Of a stretch of DNA of 64,000 nt, positions 1 through 7,946 are shown one piece after another. Position 1 is the first letter of the stretch, and the number at the start of each line of letters is the position of its first letter. Source of the stretch: Celeribacter indicus. GTDB lineage: Bacteria; Pseudomonadota; Alphaproteobacteria; Rhodobacterales; Rhodobacteraceae. The DNA lies in contig NZ_CP004393.1 in assembly GCF_000819565.1 (NCBI RefSeq), positions 3,906,001-3,970,000 of the forward strand. The letters run 5' to 3'. The notes beneath the pieces are model-generated. The model did no database searches. It was given only the letters and a program-made list of their open reading frames with translations, and had not been told where the DNA came from. A program made the position numbers and the translations under genes.

Positions 1-1
1 C

Positions 2-742
2 CCGACGCTCGGCTTCCTCGCCGCCGCCCTCGGCGGCGCGACGCTTTCCATGCTTTTCGGCCTGCTCACGCAGGTCTTCCTCGCGACGCAGGTGCCCGCG
101 GGGCTCGCGCTCACCCTCGTCGGAACCGGACTGGCCTCCCTGCTCGGACAGAACTACCAGGGCCGCACCCCGCCGCGCGTCCCGGATCTCGACATCCCCG
201 TGCTCGAGGCGATTCCGGTCCTCGGCCCGATCCTCTTTCGCCACGACGCGATCGTCTATCTCTCGCTCCTTTCGGTGATCGCCGTCTGGGCCTTCCTCAA
301 ATTCACCCGCGCGGGCCTCATCCTGCGGGCGGTGGGCGAGAACCATGCCGCCGCCCACGCGCTCGGCTACAAGGTCAAGGCCGTGCGCCTTGCCGCGATC
401 GGCTTCGGCGGCGCCATGGCCGGGCTCGGCGGCGCCTACATCAGCCTGGTGCGCGTGCCGCAATGGACCGACGGGATCACCGCCGGCATCGGCTGGATCG
501 CCCTCGCCATCGTCGTCTTCGCAAGCTGGCGCGCCGGCCGCGTCCTGATCGGCGCCTATCTCTTCGGCGGCATCACCGTCCTGCAACTCAACCTTCAGGC
601 CGCAGGGGCGCGGGTGCCGGTGGAGCTTCTGTCCATGTCGCCCTTCCTTGCGACCATCCTTGTCCTTGTCGTCATTTCCGCCCGGCGTCATGGTGCCACC
701 AACGCACCCGCAATGCTGGGGCGGGTTTTCCATGCCTCTTGA
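2..742 (+). CDS. ABC transporter permease, BMP/nucleoside type (5' truncated)
   Basis: C-terminal part (246 codons visible) of an integral membrane permease of the branched-chain amino acid/simple sugar/nucleoside permease superfamily. The reading frame is open from the window edge, so the start lies outside. Several hydrophobic segments are visible, together with the family signature around codons 105-125 (RAVGENHAAAHALGY), the cytoplasmic loop that contacts the ATPase. The gene is followed after 31 bases by a BMP-family binding protein, so it is probably the second permease of an ATPase-permease-permease-binding protein operon. By family knowledge such systems import nucleosides or purines; the substrate here is inferred. 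A second, complete system of this kind lies at 32321-36972. Confidence 0.9.
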   Translation, partial: PTLGFLAAALGGATLSMLFGLLTQVFLATQVPAGLALTLVGTGLASLLGQNYQGRTPPRVPDLDIPVLEAIPVLGPILFRHDAIVYLSLLSVIAVWAFLKFTRAGLILRAVGENHAAAHALGYKVKAVRLAAIGFGGAMAGLGGAYISLVRVPQWTDGITAGIGWIALAIVVFASWRAGRVLIGAYLFGGITVLQLNLQAAGARVPVELLSMSPFLATILVLVVISARRHGATNAPAMLGRVFHAS

Positions 743-773
743 GGCGCATCTCATTCAACAGGGGAGTAACACC

Positions 774-1856
774 ATGAAACGCAGAACCTTGCTGACCGCC
801 GCCGCCGCTTCGGCGCTCGCGCTCGGCGCAGCCCTGCCCGCCTTCGCCCAGGATCCGGTGAAGGTCGGCTTCATCTATGTCGGCCCGCGCAACGATGGCG
901 GCTGGTCGCAGCACCACCACGAAAGCGCCATGGAGATGAAGGAGCATTTCGGCGACGCAGTCGAGCTCGTCGAACAGGAAAGCGTGCCTGAAGGCCCCGA
1001 TGCCGAACGGGTGATGACCCAGATGGCCCTGTCGGGGGCCGACATCATCTTCACCACCTCCTTCGGCTACATGGATGCGACGATCAATGTGGCGGAGAAA
1101 TTCCCCGATGTGAAATTCGAGCACGCGACCGGCTACAAGACCGCCGAGAACGTGGGCGTCTATTCCGCCCGCTTCTACGAGGGACGCGCGGTCGAGGGCT
1201 TCCTCGCGGGCCACATGACCGAAAGCGACAAGATCGGCTATATCGGCTCCTTCCCGATCCCCGAGGTCATCCGCGGGATCAACGCCTCCTATCTCCATGC
1301 GAAGAAGGTCAATCCCGAGGTCGAGATGTCCGTCATCTGGCTCAACACCTGGTTCGACCCGGCGAAAGAGGCCGACGCCACGCAGGCGCTGATCGACAAC
1401 GGCGTGGATGTGGTGCTCCAGCACACCGATTCCACCGCGCCGCAGATCACCGCGCAGAAGGCCGGCAACGTCTATACCTTCGGCCAGGCCGCCGACATGG
1501 CTGAATTCGCGCCGATGCCGCGGATCTCCTCGATCATCGACGAATGGGCGCCCTATTACATCGAGCGCGTGCAGGCCGTGATCGACGGCACCTGGGAAAG
1601 CGACAACACCTGGGCGGGAATCGGCGACGGCATGGTCGGCATCGGCGAGATTTCCTCCGCCGTGCCCGAGGACATCAAGGCCGAGGCGGAAGCCCTGCGC
1701 GACAGCATCGCGGACGGCTCCTACCATCCGTTCACCGGCCCGATCAACAAGCAGGACGGCTCCGCCTGGCTCGCCGAGGGCGAAGTGGCCGATGACGCCA
1801 CCCTCGTCGGGATGAACTTTTACATCGAGGGGCTGACGGGCGAGATCCCGCAATAA
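774..1856 (+). CDS. BMP family ABC transporter substrate-binding protein
   Basis: Periplasmic binding protein (360 aa) of the BmpA/Med family, which binds nucleosides or purines and delivers them to the permease encoded just upstream. The start at 774 (MKRRTLLTAAAASALALG) gives a clean signal peptide with cleavage near AFA-QD and has GGGGAG upstream; longer in-frame starts would lie inside the upstream permease gene. There is no lipobox cysteine, so the protein is soluble in the periplasm. It is only distantly similar to the other BMP protein at 32321, which suggests a different ligand. A hairpin follows at 1881. Confidence 0.9.
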   Translation: MKRRTLLTAAAASALALGAALPAFAQDPVKVGFIYVGPRNDGGWSQHHHESAMEMKEHFGDAVELVEQESVPEGPDAERVMTQMALSGADIIFTTSFGYMDATINVAEKFPDVKFEHATGYKTAENVGVYSARFYEGRAVEGFLAGHMTESDKIGYIGSFPIPEVIRGINASYLHAKKVNPEVEMSVIWLNTWFDPAKEADATQALIDNGVDVVLQHTDSTAPQITAQKAGNVYTFGQAADMAEFAPMPRISSIIDEWAPYYIERVQAVIDGTWESDNTWAGIGDGMVGIGEISSAVPEDIKAEAEALRDSIADGSYHPFTGPINKQDGSAWLAEGEVADDATLVGMNFYIEGLTGEIPQ

Positions 1857-1880
1857 GCGCCCCTGGGAACCGTTCAGGAG

Positions 1881-1905
1881 AAAGGCTCGCCCTCCGCGGG
1901 CCTTT
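1881..1905 (+). terminator. Hairpin terminator after the BMP operon
   Basis: Ten-base-pair stem (AAAGGCTCGC / GCGGGCCTTT, one G-T wobble) with a five-base loop, 24 bases after the stop codon. The T tract is only TTT followed by CCC, so this is a moderate-strength rho-independent terminator. Confidence 0.65.
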
Positions 1906-1942
1906 CCCATGTTGCACCGATACATTCAATAATTTGATTTCA

Positions 1943-1956
1943 TTGATCCCGATCAA
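1943..1956. promoter_or_regulatory. FNR/FnrL-type box
   Basis: TTGATCCCGATCAA is an exact match to the FNR-family consensus TTGAT-N4-ATCAA. It lies 66 bases upstream of the start of the AhpD-like gene at 2022 and after the terminator of the BMP operon, so it most likely controls that gene in response to oxygen. Whether it activates or represses cannot be decided, because no convincing -10 element is visible. Confidence 0.7.
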
Positions 1957-2021
1957 GGCCCCGCTCCCGCGCCCGTGGCAGGAAAGCTGCAACGAAGCAC
2001 ACCGGAGAGAAGGAGACATCA

Positions 2022-2363
2022 ATGGGCTGGGTCGAAAAGAACGAGACGATGCGCGAGGCGCTGCGCACCCTCAACAAGGCCAACCGCAGCATCCCCGCCG
2101 GCTTCGGCGCCATGTCGAAGGCGGCGATGGAAGGCAACCACCTCGACGGGAAGACCAAGGAAATGGTCGCCCTCGCCGTCGCGGTGGGCCTGCGCTGCGA
2201 AGCCTGCATCGGCTTTCACGTCGAGGCGCTGATCAGGCAGGGAGGCACGCGCGAGGAACTCGCCGAAATGCTCGCCATGTGTATCCAGATGGGCGGCGGT
2301 CCCGTGCTGATGTACGCAGCCAAGGCGCTCGAGTGCTGGGACGAGCTGGCGGCTGTGGCATAG
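2022..2363 (+). CDS. AhpD-like carboxymuconolactone decarboxylase family protein
   Basis: Small (113 aa) all-helical protein of the carboxymuconolactone decarboxylase/AhpD superfamily. The redox motif CxxCxxxH is present (CEACIGFH, about residues 58-65), preceded by the typical helix EMVALAVAVGLR, so a thiol-based peroxidase or disulfide reductase activity is more likely than a decarboxylase. The start at 2022 has a strong AAGGAG ribosome binding site. It appears monocistronic behind the FNR-type box at 1943, which fits a role in redox or peroxide defence when oxygen changes. The substrate is unknown. Confidence 0.88.
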   Translation: MGWVEKNETMREALRTLNKANRSIPAGFGAMSKAAMEGNHLDGKTKEMVALAVAVGLRCEACIGFHVEALIRQGGTREELAEMLAMCIQMGGGPVLMYAAKALECWDELAAVA

Positions 2364-2542
2364 GTCATGTCCCGCCCGCCGCGCCGGCGGCCGGCAGCGC
2401 GGAAACCCCACGGAATTTCGGTGCAGGCGCTGCGCCGCTCCGCCCCCGTCCGTTGCAAAGGCGCACAGCCCGCCTCGCTTGCCGCCTCGCCGCGGTCTGA
2501 GTATGGTCGCGCCAGTTCGCGAGCGGCGCTGGGAGGGAAGCG

Positions 2543-3391
2543 ATGAAAATCTGCCGGACGAAGGAAGAGATCCGTGCGGAGGTCGGTGGCTGGCATGCCG
2601 GCGGGGAGGATGTCGGCCTCGTCCCGACGATGGGCTTCCTGCACGAGGGCCACATGACGCTGGTGCAGGCCGCGCGGGCCAGCAGCGACCGCGTGGTCGT
2701 CTCGATCTTCGTCAATCCCACGCAATTCGGCGAGGCGGCCGATCTCGACGCCTATCCCCGAGATGAGGCGCGCGATTTCGCCATGCTCGAGGCGGCCGGG
2801 GTCGATGCCGTCTTCGCCCCCGACGTGGCGGAGATGTATCACGAAGACAAGCAGACGACGGTCGAGACCGAGCATCTCGCGACCATGCTGATGGGCGCCT
2901 TGCGCCCCGGCCACTACAAGGGCGTCTGCACCGTCGTCACCAAGCTCTTCAACATCACCGGCGCCGACCGGGCGTTCTTCGGCGAAAAGGACTACCAGCA
3001 GCTCCTCGTGATCCGGACCATGGTGCGCGATCTCGACATGCCCGTCGAGATCCAGGGCGTCCCGACCGTGCGCGAGCCGGACGGGCTCGCCATGTCCTCG
3101 CGCAACGTGCGCCTCTCGCCTCAGGACCGCACCGCCGCACTCGTCCTGAACAAGGCGCTGGCCTTCGCCGACTACGAGGTCTCCGACGGGCGCAGCGCGC
3201 CCGATCTCGAGGCGGAGATCCGCGCTTTCATCGCCCGCGAGCCACGCGCGACGATCGAAAGCGTCGACGTGCGCGACGCCGCGACGCTCGAGCCCGTGCC
3301 GGGGGAGATCACCCGCCCCGTGGTGATCCTTCTCGCGGCGCGCTTCGGCGATGTGCTACTCATTGACCAACGGGTCGCCAATCCGGCCTGA
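2543..3391 (+). CDS. panC: Pantoate--beta-alanine ligase
   Basis: ATP-dependent ligase (282 aa) that joins pantoate and beta-alanine to give pantothenate, the last step of vitamin B5 synthesis, in the cytoplasm. The nucleotidyltransferase signature [11 protein letters not shown] is at about residues 28-38, followed by [11 protein letters not shown], [17 protein letters not shown] and the KMSKS-like SSRN. Length is normal. The start at 2543 follows GGGAGGGAAG. It is followed 17 bases downstream by panB, so the two genes form a pantothenate operon; coaBC of the same route to CoA lies at 12433. Confidence 0.97.
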   Translation: MKICRTKEEIRAEVGGWHAGGEDVGLVPTMGFLHEGHMTLVQAARASSDRVVVSIFVNPTQFGEAADLDAYPRDEARDFAMLEAAGVDAVFAPDVAEMYHEDKQTTVETEHLATMLMGALRPGHYKGVCTVVTKLFNITGADRAFFGEKDYQQLLVIRTMVRDLDMPVEIQGVPTVREPDGLAMSSRNVRLSPQDRTAALVLNKALAFADYEVSDGRSAPDLEAEIRAFIAREPRATIESVDVRDAATLEPVPGEITRPVVILLAARFGDVLLIDQRVANPA

Positions 3392-3408
3392 GGCCGAAGG
3401 AGGAAACC

Positions 3409-4233
3409 ATGTCCACACAGACCGAAACCATCCGCCGCGTGACCGTGCCGCAGATCCGCGCGCGCAAGGGCGGCGAGCCGATCGTCTCGCTCACCGCCTA
3501 TCACGCGCATACCGCCGCCATCGCGGAGAAATACTGCGATTTCCTGCTTGTGGGCGACAGCCTCGGCATGGTGATGCACGGGATGGAATCCACCGTCGGC
3601 GTGCCGCTCGAACTGATGATCATGCACGGCAAGGCCGTGGTCCGCGGCACGAAACGCGCCCTCGTGGTGGTCGACATGCCCTTCGGCTCCTATGAGGAGA
3701 GCCCGTCGCAGGCCTTCCGCAACGCCGCCCTGATCATGAAGGAAACGCAGTGCCAGGCCGTCAAGCTCGAAGGCGGCGCGCGCATGGCCGAGACGGTCAG
3801 GTTCCTCACCGAACGCGGCATTCCGGTGATGGCGCATATCGGCCTCACCCCGCAATCGACCAACATCATGGGCGGGTTCAAGACGCAGGGCCGCGAGGAA
3901 GACAGCTGGTATTTCCATATCGAGGACGCGAAGGCCGTGGCCGAGGCCGGCGCCTTCGCCGTGGTCGTCGAGGGGGTCGTCGAACCGCTCGCCGACAAGA
4001 TCACCCAGGCGATCGATGTGCCCACCATCGGCATCGGCGCCTCGAAGAGCTGCGACGGGCAGATTCTCGTGATGGAGGACATGCTGGGCCTGAACGACTG
4101 GGTGCCGAAATTCGTGAAGAAATTCGGCGCGGTCGGCGCGGCGATCGAGGAAGCCATCGCGGAATATGCCGAGGACGTCAGATCCCGCGCCTTCCCCACG
4201 CCGGAGAATGTCTACAGCGTGAACAAGAAATAG
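3409..4233 (+). CDS. panB: 3-methyl-2-oxobutanoate hydroxymethyltransferase
   Basis: Ketopantoate hydroxymethyltransferase (274 aa) that transfers a one-carbon unit from methylenetetrahydrofolate to alpha-ketoisovalerate, the first committed step of pantothenate synthesis. It is a TIM-barrel enzyme; the metal-binding acidic residues sit in [11 protein letters not shown] and DMPFGSYE, and GGFKTQGR and [15 protein letters not shown] are also family hallmarks. Start ATG with GGAGG upstream, 17 bases after panC. A strong terminator follows the stop at once. Length is normal and nothing is missing. Confidence 0.97.
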   Translation: MSTQTETIRRVTVPQIRARKGGEPIVSLTAYHAHTAAIAEKYCDFLLVGDSLGMVMHGMESTVGVPLELMIMHGKAVVRGTKRALVVVDMPFGSYEESPSQAFRNAALIMKETQCQAVKLEGGARMAETVRFLTERGIPVMAHIGLTPQSTNIMGGFKTQGREEDSWYFHIEDAKAVAEAGAFAVVVEGVVEPLADKITQAIDVPTIGIGASKSCDGQILVMEDMLGLNDWVPKFVKKFGAVGAAIEEAIAEYAEDVRSRAFPTPENVYSVNKK

Positions 4234-4234
4234 G

Positions 4235-4258
4235 AAAAGCGCCCCCAGGGGCGCTTTT
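4235..4258 (+). terminator. Terminator of panCB
   Basis: Near-perfect inverted repeat AAAAGCGCCCC / GGGGCGCTTTT starting one base after the panB stop codon, with a run of T at the 3' end. The symmetrical A and T tracts allow it to work in both directions. Confidence 0.85.
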
Positions 4259-4259
4259 C

Positions 4260-4283
4260 GAGTATTTCCGGCACAAAGGAGAC
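4260..4283 (-). repeat. Dispersed GTTTCCTTTGTGCC-AAATACTC repeat, copy 1
   Basis: On the minus strand this 24-mer reads GTCTCCTTTGTGCC, then GG, then AAATACTC. It directly abuts the panCB terminator. Copies 2 (4467) and 3 (29078) carry almost the same 24 bases in the opposite orientation. See the finding on this repeat family. Confidence 0.6.
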
Positions 4284-4466
4284 AGGGACGCGCCTGCCCC
4301 GGAGGGAAATGCGCCCTGGCCGCCGGTGCATGGCACTGTGGCGTCTCCGGAAGGGTTCCAGGCCCACGGGCCAGGGCGTCTCCTTCGTGCACGGTCATCG
4401 GCTCTCCAGCCTGTACCGCAGGCACAGCATGACATGACAAGATTGACGCGCTCCTAACGCGCGCCT
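4284..4466. other. Intergenic spacer with no recognised gene
   Basis: Part of the 369-base gap between panB and the pirin gene, enclosed by inverted copies of the dispersed repeat. I see no open reading frame with a ribosome binding site, no tRNA and no convincing promoter here. Confidence 0.5.
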
Positions 4467-4490
4467 GTTTCCTTTGTGCCCAAAATACTC
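4467..4490 (+). repeat. Dispersed GTTTCCTTTGTGCC-AAATACTC repeat, copy 2
   Basis: Reads GTTTCCTTTGTGCCC, then AAAATACTC. It is inverted relative to copy 1 at 4260 and in the same orientation as copy 3 at 29078, from which it differs at one position. Confidence 0.6.
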
Positions 4491-4602
4491 CTGCGACGCC
4501 TGGCCCTGCGCGACAGTGCACAGAGGACGTTCGTCCGTGGATGTTTGCGCACAGCTCCCCGCGCCCCACATGAGGAGGAAATCCTGTCGAAGGAGACCCC
4601 TC

Positions 4603-5517
4603 ATGACATTCCGACCCGTCAAGTCCCTCTCCGAAGGCGACTTCACCCTCGAAGGCGCCGGCGTTCACCTCTACCGCGCCTTCGGCTTTCACAAGCCGCG
4701 CGAATTCGATCCCTTCCTGCTGTTCGACGATTTCCGCAATGACGACCCCGAGAAGTTCGCGGGCGGGTTTCCCTGGCATCCCCACCGGGGGATCGAGACC
4801 ATCACCTATGTGCTCGAGGGCGAGGTCGAGCACGGCGACAGCCTCGGCAACAGGGGCGTGCTCGGGGCGGGATCGGTCCAGTGGATGACCGCGGGCTCGG
4901 GCATCCTGCATCAGGAGATGCCGCGCGGCAGCGCCGCGGGCCAGATGCACGGGTTTCAGCTCTGGGCGAACCTGCCCTCCGCGCTGAAGATGACCGCGCC
5001 GCGCTACCAGGACATCCAGGGCAGCGACATTCCCGAGATCGTCGACGACGACGGCACGCGCGTGAAGATCATCACAGGCAGTTTCTGGGGACAACGTGGG
5101 CCGGTCGATGGCATCGCCGCCGATCCGCTCTATCTCGACGTCTCCGTCCCGCCGAACACGCGCAAGGTGCTTCCGGTCGACACCCATGCCAATACCTTCG
5201 CCTATATCTTTGCCGGCAGCGGCGCCTTCCGGGACGCGTCGCGCCCCTATGGCGTGCGCGTGGAGAAGGAGGTGAAGGGCGAGGAGGTGAACATTCGCGA
5301 CATGTCCGGCAATCGGACGCTGGTGAACTTCGACACTGGCGACGAGATCGTGGTGAATTCGGGTCCCGAGGGCCTGCGCTTCCTGCTGATTTCCGGTCAA
5401 CCGCTTCAGGAGCCCGTCGCCTGGCACGGGCCGATCGTGATGAACACGCGCGAGGAGCTCCTTCAGGCGATGCAGGAGTTGAGGAACGGCACGTTCATCC
5501 GGGACGGACGGCAATAA
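4603..5517 (+). CDS. Pirin family protein
   Basis: Bicupin protein (304 aa) of the pirin family. The N-terminal cupin carries the metal-binding pattern around FPWHPHRGIETITYVLEGEVEH (His at about residues 57, 59 and 101, and Glu 103 in HQEMP), followed by MHGFQLWANLP. A C-terminal pirin domain follows. Bacterial pirins include quercetinases and regulators of central metabolism; which applies here cannot be told. The start at 4603 is chosen because GAAGGAG stands eight bases upstream; longer in-frame starts have no ribosome binding site. It is monocistronic, with a terminator shared with the convergent csbD-like gene. Confidence 0.9.
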   Translation: MTFRPVKSLSEGDFTLEGAGVHLYRAFGFHKPREFDPFLLFDDFRNDDPEKFAGGFPWHPHRGIETITYVLEGEVEHGDSLGNRGVLGAGSVQWMTAGSGILHQEMPRGSAAGQMHGFQLWANLPSALKMTAPRYQDIQGSDIPEIVDDDGTRVKIITGSFWGQRGPVDGIAADPLYLDVSVPPNTRKVLPVDTHANTFAYIFAGSGAFRDASRPYGVRVEKEVKGEEVNIRDMSGNRTLVNFDTGDEIVVNSGPEGLRFLLISGQPLQEPVAWHGPIVMNTREELLQAMQELRNGTFIRDGRQ

Positions 5518-5525
5518 ACGAAAAA

Positions 5526-5553
5526 ATGCGGGGCCCCTGTCGGGACCCCGCAT
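5526..5553. terminator. Bidirectional terminator between the pirin and csbD-like genes
   Basis: Inverted repeat ATGCGGGGCCCC / GGGACCCCGCAT with a four-base loop and one mismatch, preceded by AAAAAA on the plus strand (U tract for the minus-strand gene). It lies between two convergent genes. Confidence 0.75.
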
Positions 5554-5574
5554 CCGCTCCTGCTTCTGCTGCGT

Positions 5575-5781
5575 TCACATCGCGGAGACGCGGGTGCTCC
5601 AGGAATTCACGGCCTCACGGGCTTCGTCCTTGGTCTTCCCGTAGTGCTCCTGGATCTTGCCCTCGAGCTGATCTCGGTTGCCGTTGATGACGTCGAGGTC
5701 GTCATCCGTGAGCTTGCCCCACTCCTCCTGGGCCTTGCCCCGGAACTGCTTCCATTTACCTTCGATGACGTCCCAGGCCAT
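5575..5781 (-). CDS. CsbD family stress protein
   Basis: Small hydrophilic protein (68 aa) of the CsbD/YjbJ family, with the family core WDVIEGKWKQFRGKAQEEWG and a second half rich in charged residues. Members are abundant in stressed or stationary cells; their molecular role is unknown. The start at 5781 is chosen over an ATG four codons upstream because GGAGG lies five bases before it and overlaps the earlier ATG. A stress-sigma-like promoter pattern lies directly upstream at 5816-5842. Confidence 0.92.
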   Translation of the reverse strand: MAWDVIEGKWKQFRGKAQEEWGKLTDDDLDVINGNRDQLEGKIQEHYGKTKDEAREAVNSWSTRVSAM

Positions 5782-5815
5782 GGGATCCTCCATTGTCAGT
5801 TCGATTTGACAACAT

Positions 5816-5842
5816 AACGCCGATCCCCCGGCGGGAAGTTCC
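5816..5842 (-). promoter_or_regulatory. Candidate GGAAC-N18-CGTT stress promoter of the csbD-like gene
   Basis: On the minus strand GGAAC (5842-5838) and CGTT (5819-5816) are separated by 18 bases, the pattern used by EcfG-type general stress sigma factors in alphaproteobacteria. The expected transcription start would leave a leader of roughly 28 bases before the ATG at 5781. No EcfG gene is visible in this window, and not all Rhodobacterales have one. Confidence 0.45.
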
Positions 5843-5912
5843 CTCCACAGGCGAAAATGCCGCCGGGATCACAGCCGTGGCCGCAGGAGAAAACCACCCG
5901 GCCCGCCACCGC

Positions 5913-6899
5913 TCAGAGCTTCGCGGGATCGACCAGATCCGGCAGCGGATCCCCCTGTGCGAAGGCATGGATGTTGTGCAGGACCTTCTCCCCCATCTCG
6001 ATACGCCCTTCGACCGTGGCCGATCCCATATGCGGCAGAAGCACCACGTTCGGAAGCTTGCGCAGGCGCGGGTTGATGTGATGCCCGCCCTCGAAGACGT
6101 CGAGCCCCGCGCCGCCGATCTCCCCCGCACGCAGCCCCCGCGTAAGTGCGTTCTCGTCGATCACCTCGCCGCGCGAAGTGTTCACGATCACCGCCGTCGG
6201 TTTCATGAGCTTCAGCCGCCGGGCGTTGATCTGATGATAGGTGGAGGGCGTATGCGGGCAGTTGATCGACAGGATGTCGACCCGCGACAGCATCTGGTCG
6301 AGACTGTCCCACCAGGTCGCCTCCAGATCCGCTTCGATCTCTGGCGCCACGCGCGTGCGGTTATGGTAATGCACCGACAGGCCGAAGGCGCGGGCCCGGC
6401 GTGCCACCGCCTGTCCGATCCGGCCCATTCCGAGGATGCCGAGCCGCTTGCCGGTGAGCCGTCGTCCGAGAAAGGCGGTAGGCGCCCAGCCTTCCCACGC
6501 CCCCGATTGCATCATCGCCTGGCCTTCGGAGATGCGGCGGGTGACGGCGAGGACGAGGGCCATGACGATATCGGCCGTGTCCTCCGTCGCCACGCTCGGC
6601 GTGTTCGACACGAGAATGCCGCGCCGCGCCGCCACGGCCACATCGACATGATCCATCCCGGTGCCGTAGTTCGCGATGAGCTTCAACCGCGGCCCCGCCC
6701 GTTCCAGAAGATCCGCGTCGATCCGGTCGGTGATGCAGGGCACGAGCACATCGCAGGATTGCATCGCCCGCGCCAGGTCCTCGCGCGCGAGCTTCCTGTC
6801 CCCGATGTTCAGCGTGACGTCGAACAATTCCTTCATCCGCGTCTCGACCGGCTCCGGCAAAGCCCGCGTGACAACCACCTTCAGACGGTTCTGCGCCAT
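5913..6899 (-). CDS. D-2-hydroxyacid dehydrogenase (glyoxylate/hydroxypyruvate reductase type)
   Basis: NAD(P)H-dependent oxidoreductase (328 aa) of the D-isomer-specific 2-hydroxyacid dehydrogenase family. The Rossmann motif GILGMGRIGQAVARRA is at about residue 150, the catalytic arginine lies in VNTSRGEVIDE and the catalytic His in LLPHMGSATVEGR. The GSAT context is typical of glyoxylate/hydroxypyruvate reductases, so reduction of glyoxylate to glycolate or of hydroxypyruvate to glycerate is the best guess. The start at 6899 gives the usual N-terminus and has GAGAGG upstream; a longer frame reaching 7103 lacks protein-like sequence. Confidence 0.88.
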   Translation of the reverse strand: MAQNRLKVVVTRALPEPVETRMKELFDVTLNIGDRKLAREDLARAMQSCDVLVPCITDRIDADLLERAGPRLKLIANYGTGMDHVDVAVAARRGILVSNTPSVATEDTADIVMALVLAVTRRISEGQAMMQSGAWEGWAPTAFLGRRLTGKRLGILGMGRIGQAVARRARAFGLSVHYHNRTRVAPEIEADLEATWWDSLDQMLSRVDILSINCPHTPSTYHQINARRLKLMKPTAVIVNTSRGEVIDENALTRGLRAGEIGGAGLDVFEGGHHINPRLRKLPNVVLLPHMGSATVEGRIEMGEKVLHNIHAFAQGDPLPDLVDPAKL

Positions 6900-7072
6900 T
6901 CCCGCACCTCTCGGCTTCTTTTTCCCGCGCATACTGCAAACCCGATTGCATCCCGGCAAGGCGTAACGGATAAAAAGCGCGACGGCGGACGGAATGGCCG
7001 CGGCGGACCGACGTGACACCTGCGGTCGGCGCGGCCCCGGAAAAACCGCTGCGGAGCAGATCGGACGGAACG

Positions 7073-7678
7073 ATGGTGCGCGGAGTCCCGTGTCTTCAGT
7101 CAATGCGGCGAAAGGCTGCCTGTGGCCTCGGGGCAGTCGCCCTGGCGTGCGCGCTGCTCGCCGGCCACGCCCGCGCGCAGGACGCGCCGGTCCCGACGGC
7201 GCCCCCGGCGCCGAAACCGGAAACGCCCGCCCCGGATTACACGGGGCCCAAACGCGGCTCGGTCACCAACCTGCCGCTGCCGCGTTTCGTCTCGCTGAAG
7301 GCGAACGAGGCGAATGCGCGCCGCGGCCCCTCGCTGTCGCACCGGATCGACTGGATCTTCACCCAACGCGGCTATCCGCTCGAGGTCATCGCGGAATACG
7401 GCCATTGGCGGCGCGTGCGGGATGTCGAGGGCGCGACGGGATGGCTCCATTACTCGCTGATTTCCGGCGTGCGCACCGCGCTCGTGCAGGAGGAGGAAGC
7501 GGATCTCTATTCCCGCGCCGACACCTCCTCCCGCGTCAATGCGAAGGCGGAACGCGGCGTGATCCTGCGCCTCCAGGAATGCAGCATCTCCTGGTGCAAG
7601 GTGACGGCCTCCGGCGAGAAGGGCTGGGCGCTGAAATCCGCCCTCTGGGGGGTCAGGGCGGACGAAATCCTCGAGTGA
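7073..7678 (+). CDS. Secreted SH3-domain protein
   Basis: Exported protein (201 aa from this start) with a hydrophobic signal segment (ACGLGAVALACALLAGHARA), a short proline-rich linker and two bacterial SH3-like repeats (about residues 70-130 and 135-195) of the SH3_4 type, shown by VSLKANEANARRGPS, WRRVRDVEGATGWLH and SWCKVTASGEKGWAL. Such proteins are thought to bind peptidoglycan in the periplasm; no catalytic domain is present. Start is uncertain: 7073 has GGACGGAA before it, while an ATG at 7103 gives a more classical signal peptide but has no visible ribosome binding site. Confidence 0.82.
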   Translation: MVRGVPCLQSMRRKAACGLGAVALACALLAGHARAQDAPVPTAPPAPKPETPAPDYTGPKRGSVTNLPLPRFVSLKANEANARRGPSLSHRIDWIFTQRGYPLEVIAEYGHWRRVRDVEGATGWLHYSLISGVRTALVQEEEADLYSRADTSSRVNAKAERGVILRLQECSISWCKVTASGEKGWALKSALWGVRADEILE

Positions 7679-7742
7679 CGCAGGACGGGGCAGATCAGGC
7701 CATCGCCGTGGCGTGCGGCCGTCCCGATGACCTGAGGCCGCT

Positions 7743-7766
7743 CCCCCGACCCGACCCGACCCGACG
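7743..7766. repeat. Short CCCGA tandem repeat
   Basis: Four uninterrupted copies of the pentamer CCCGA in the gap between the SH3 protein and the CDF transporter (7679-7946). The rest of this 268-base gap holds no feature I can recognise. Confidence 0.6.
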
Positions 7767-7946
7767 CCGCCTGGAACGCAACGGCCACCGACACCCGCGG
7801 CGGACGGAAACGATGGACAGTTTCGACTCTGCGGGCTATGACCTCTGGCTCCTTGAAAGGCGATGTCCCGAATCCCCGCCGCGCCCGGAGGCGGATCCGC
7901 GACAAGCCGATGCCGGACCGATCCGCCCGAAGGAGGAGTTTGCCTC

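Noticed and set aside
3172..5553. Very long open frame on the minus strand across panC, panB and the pirin gene
   Set aside because: It is the antisense shadow of strongly supported plus-strand genes; its sequence is low in complexity and matches no family.
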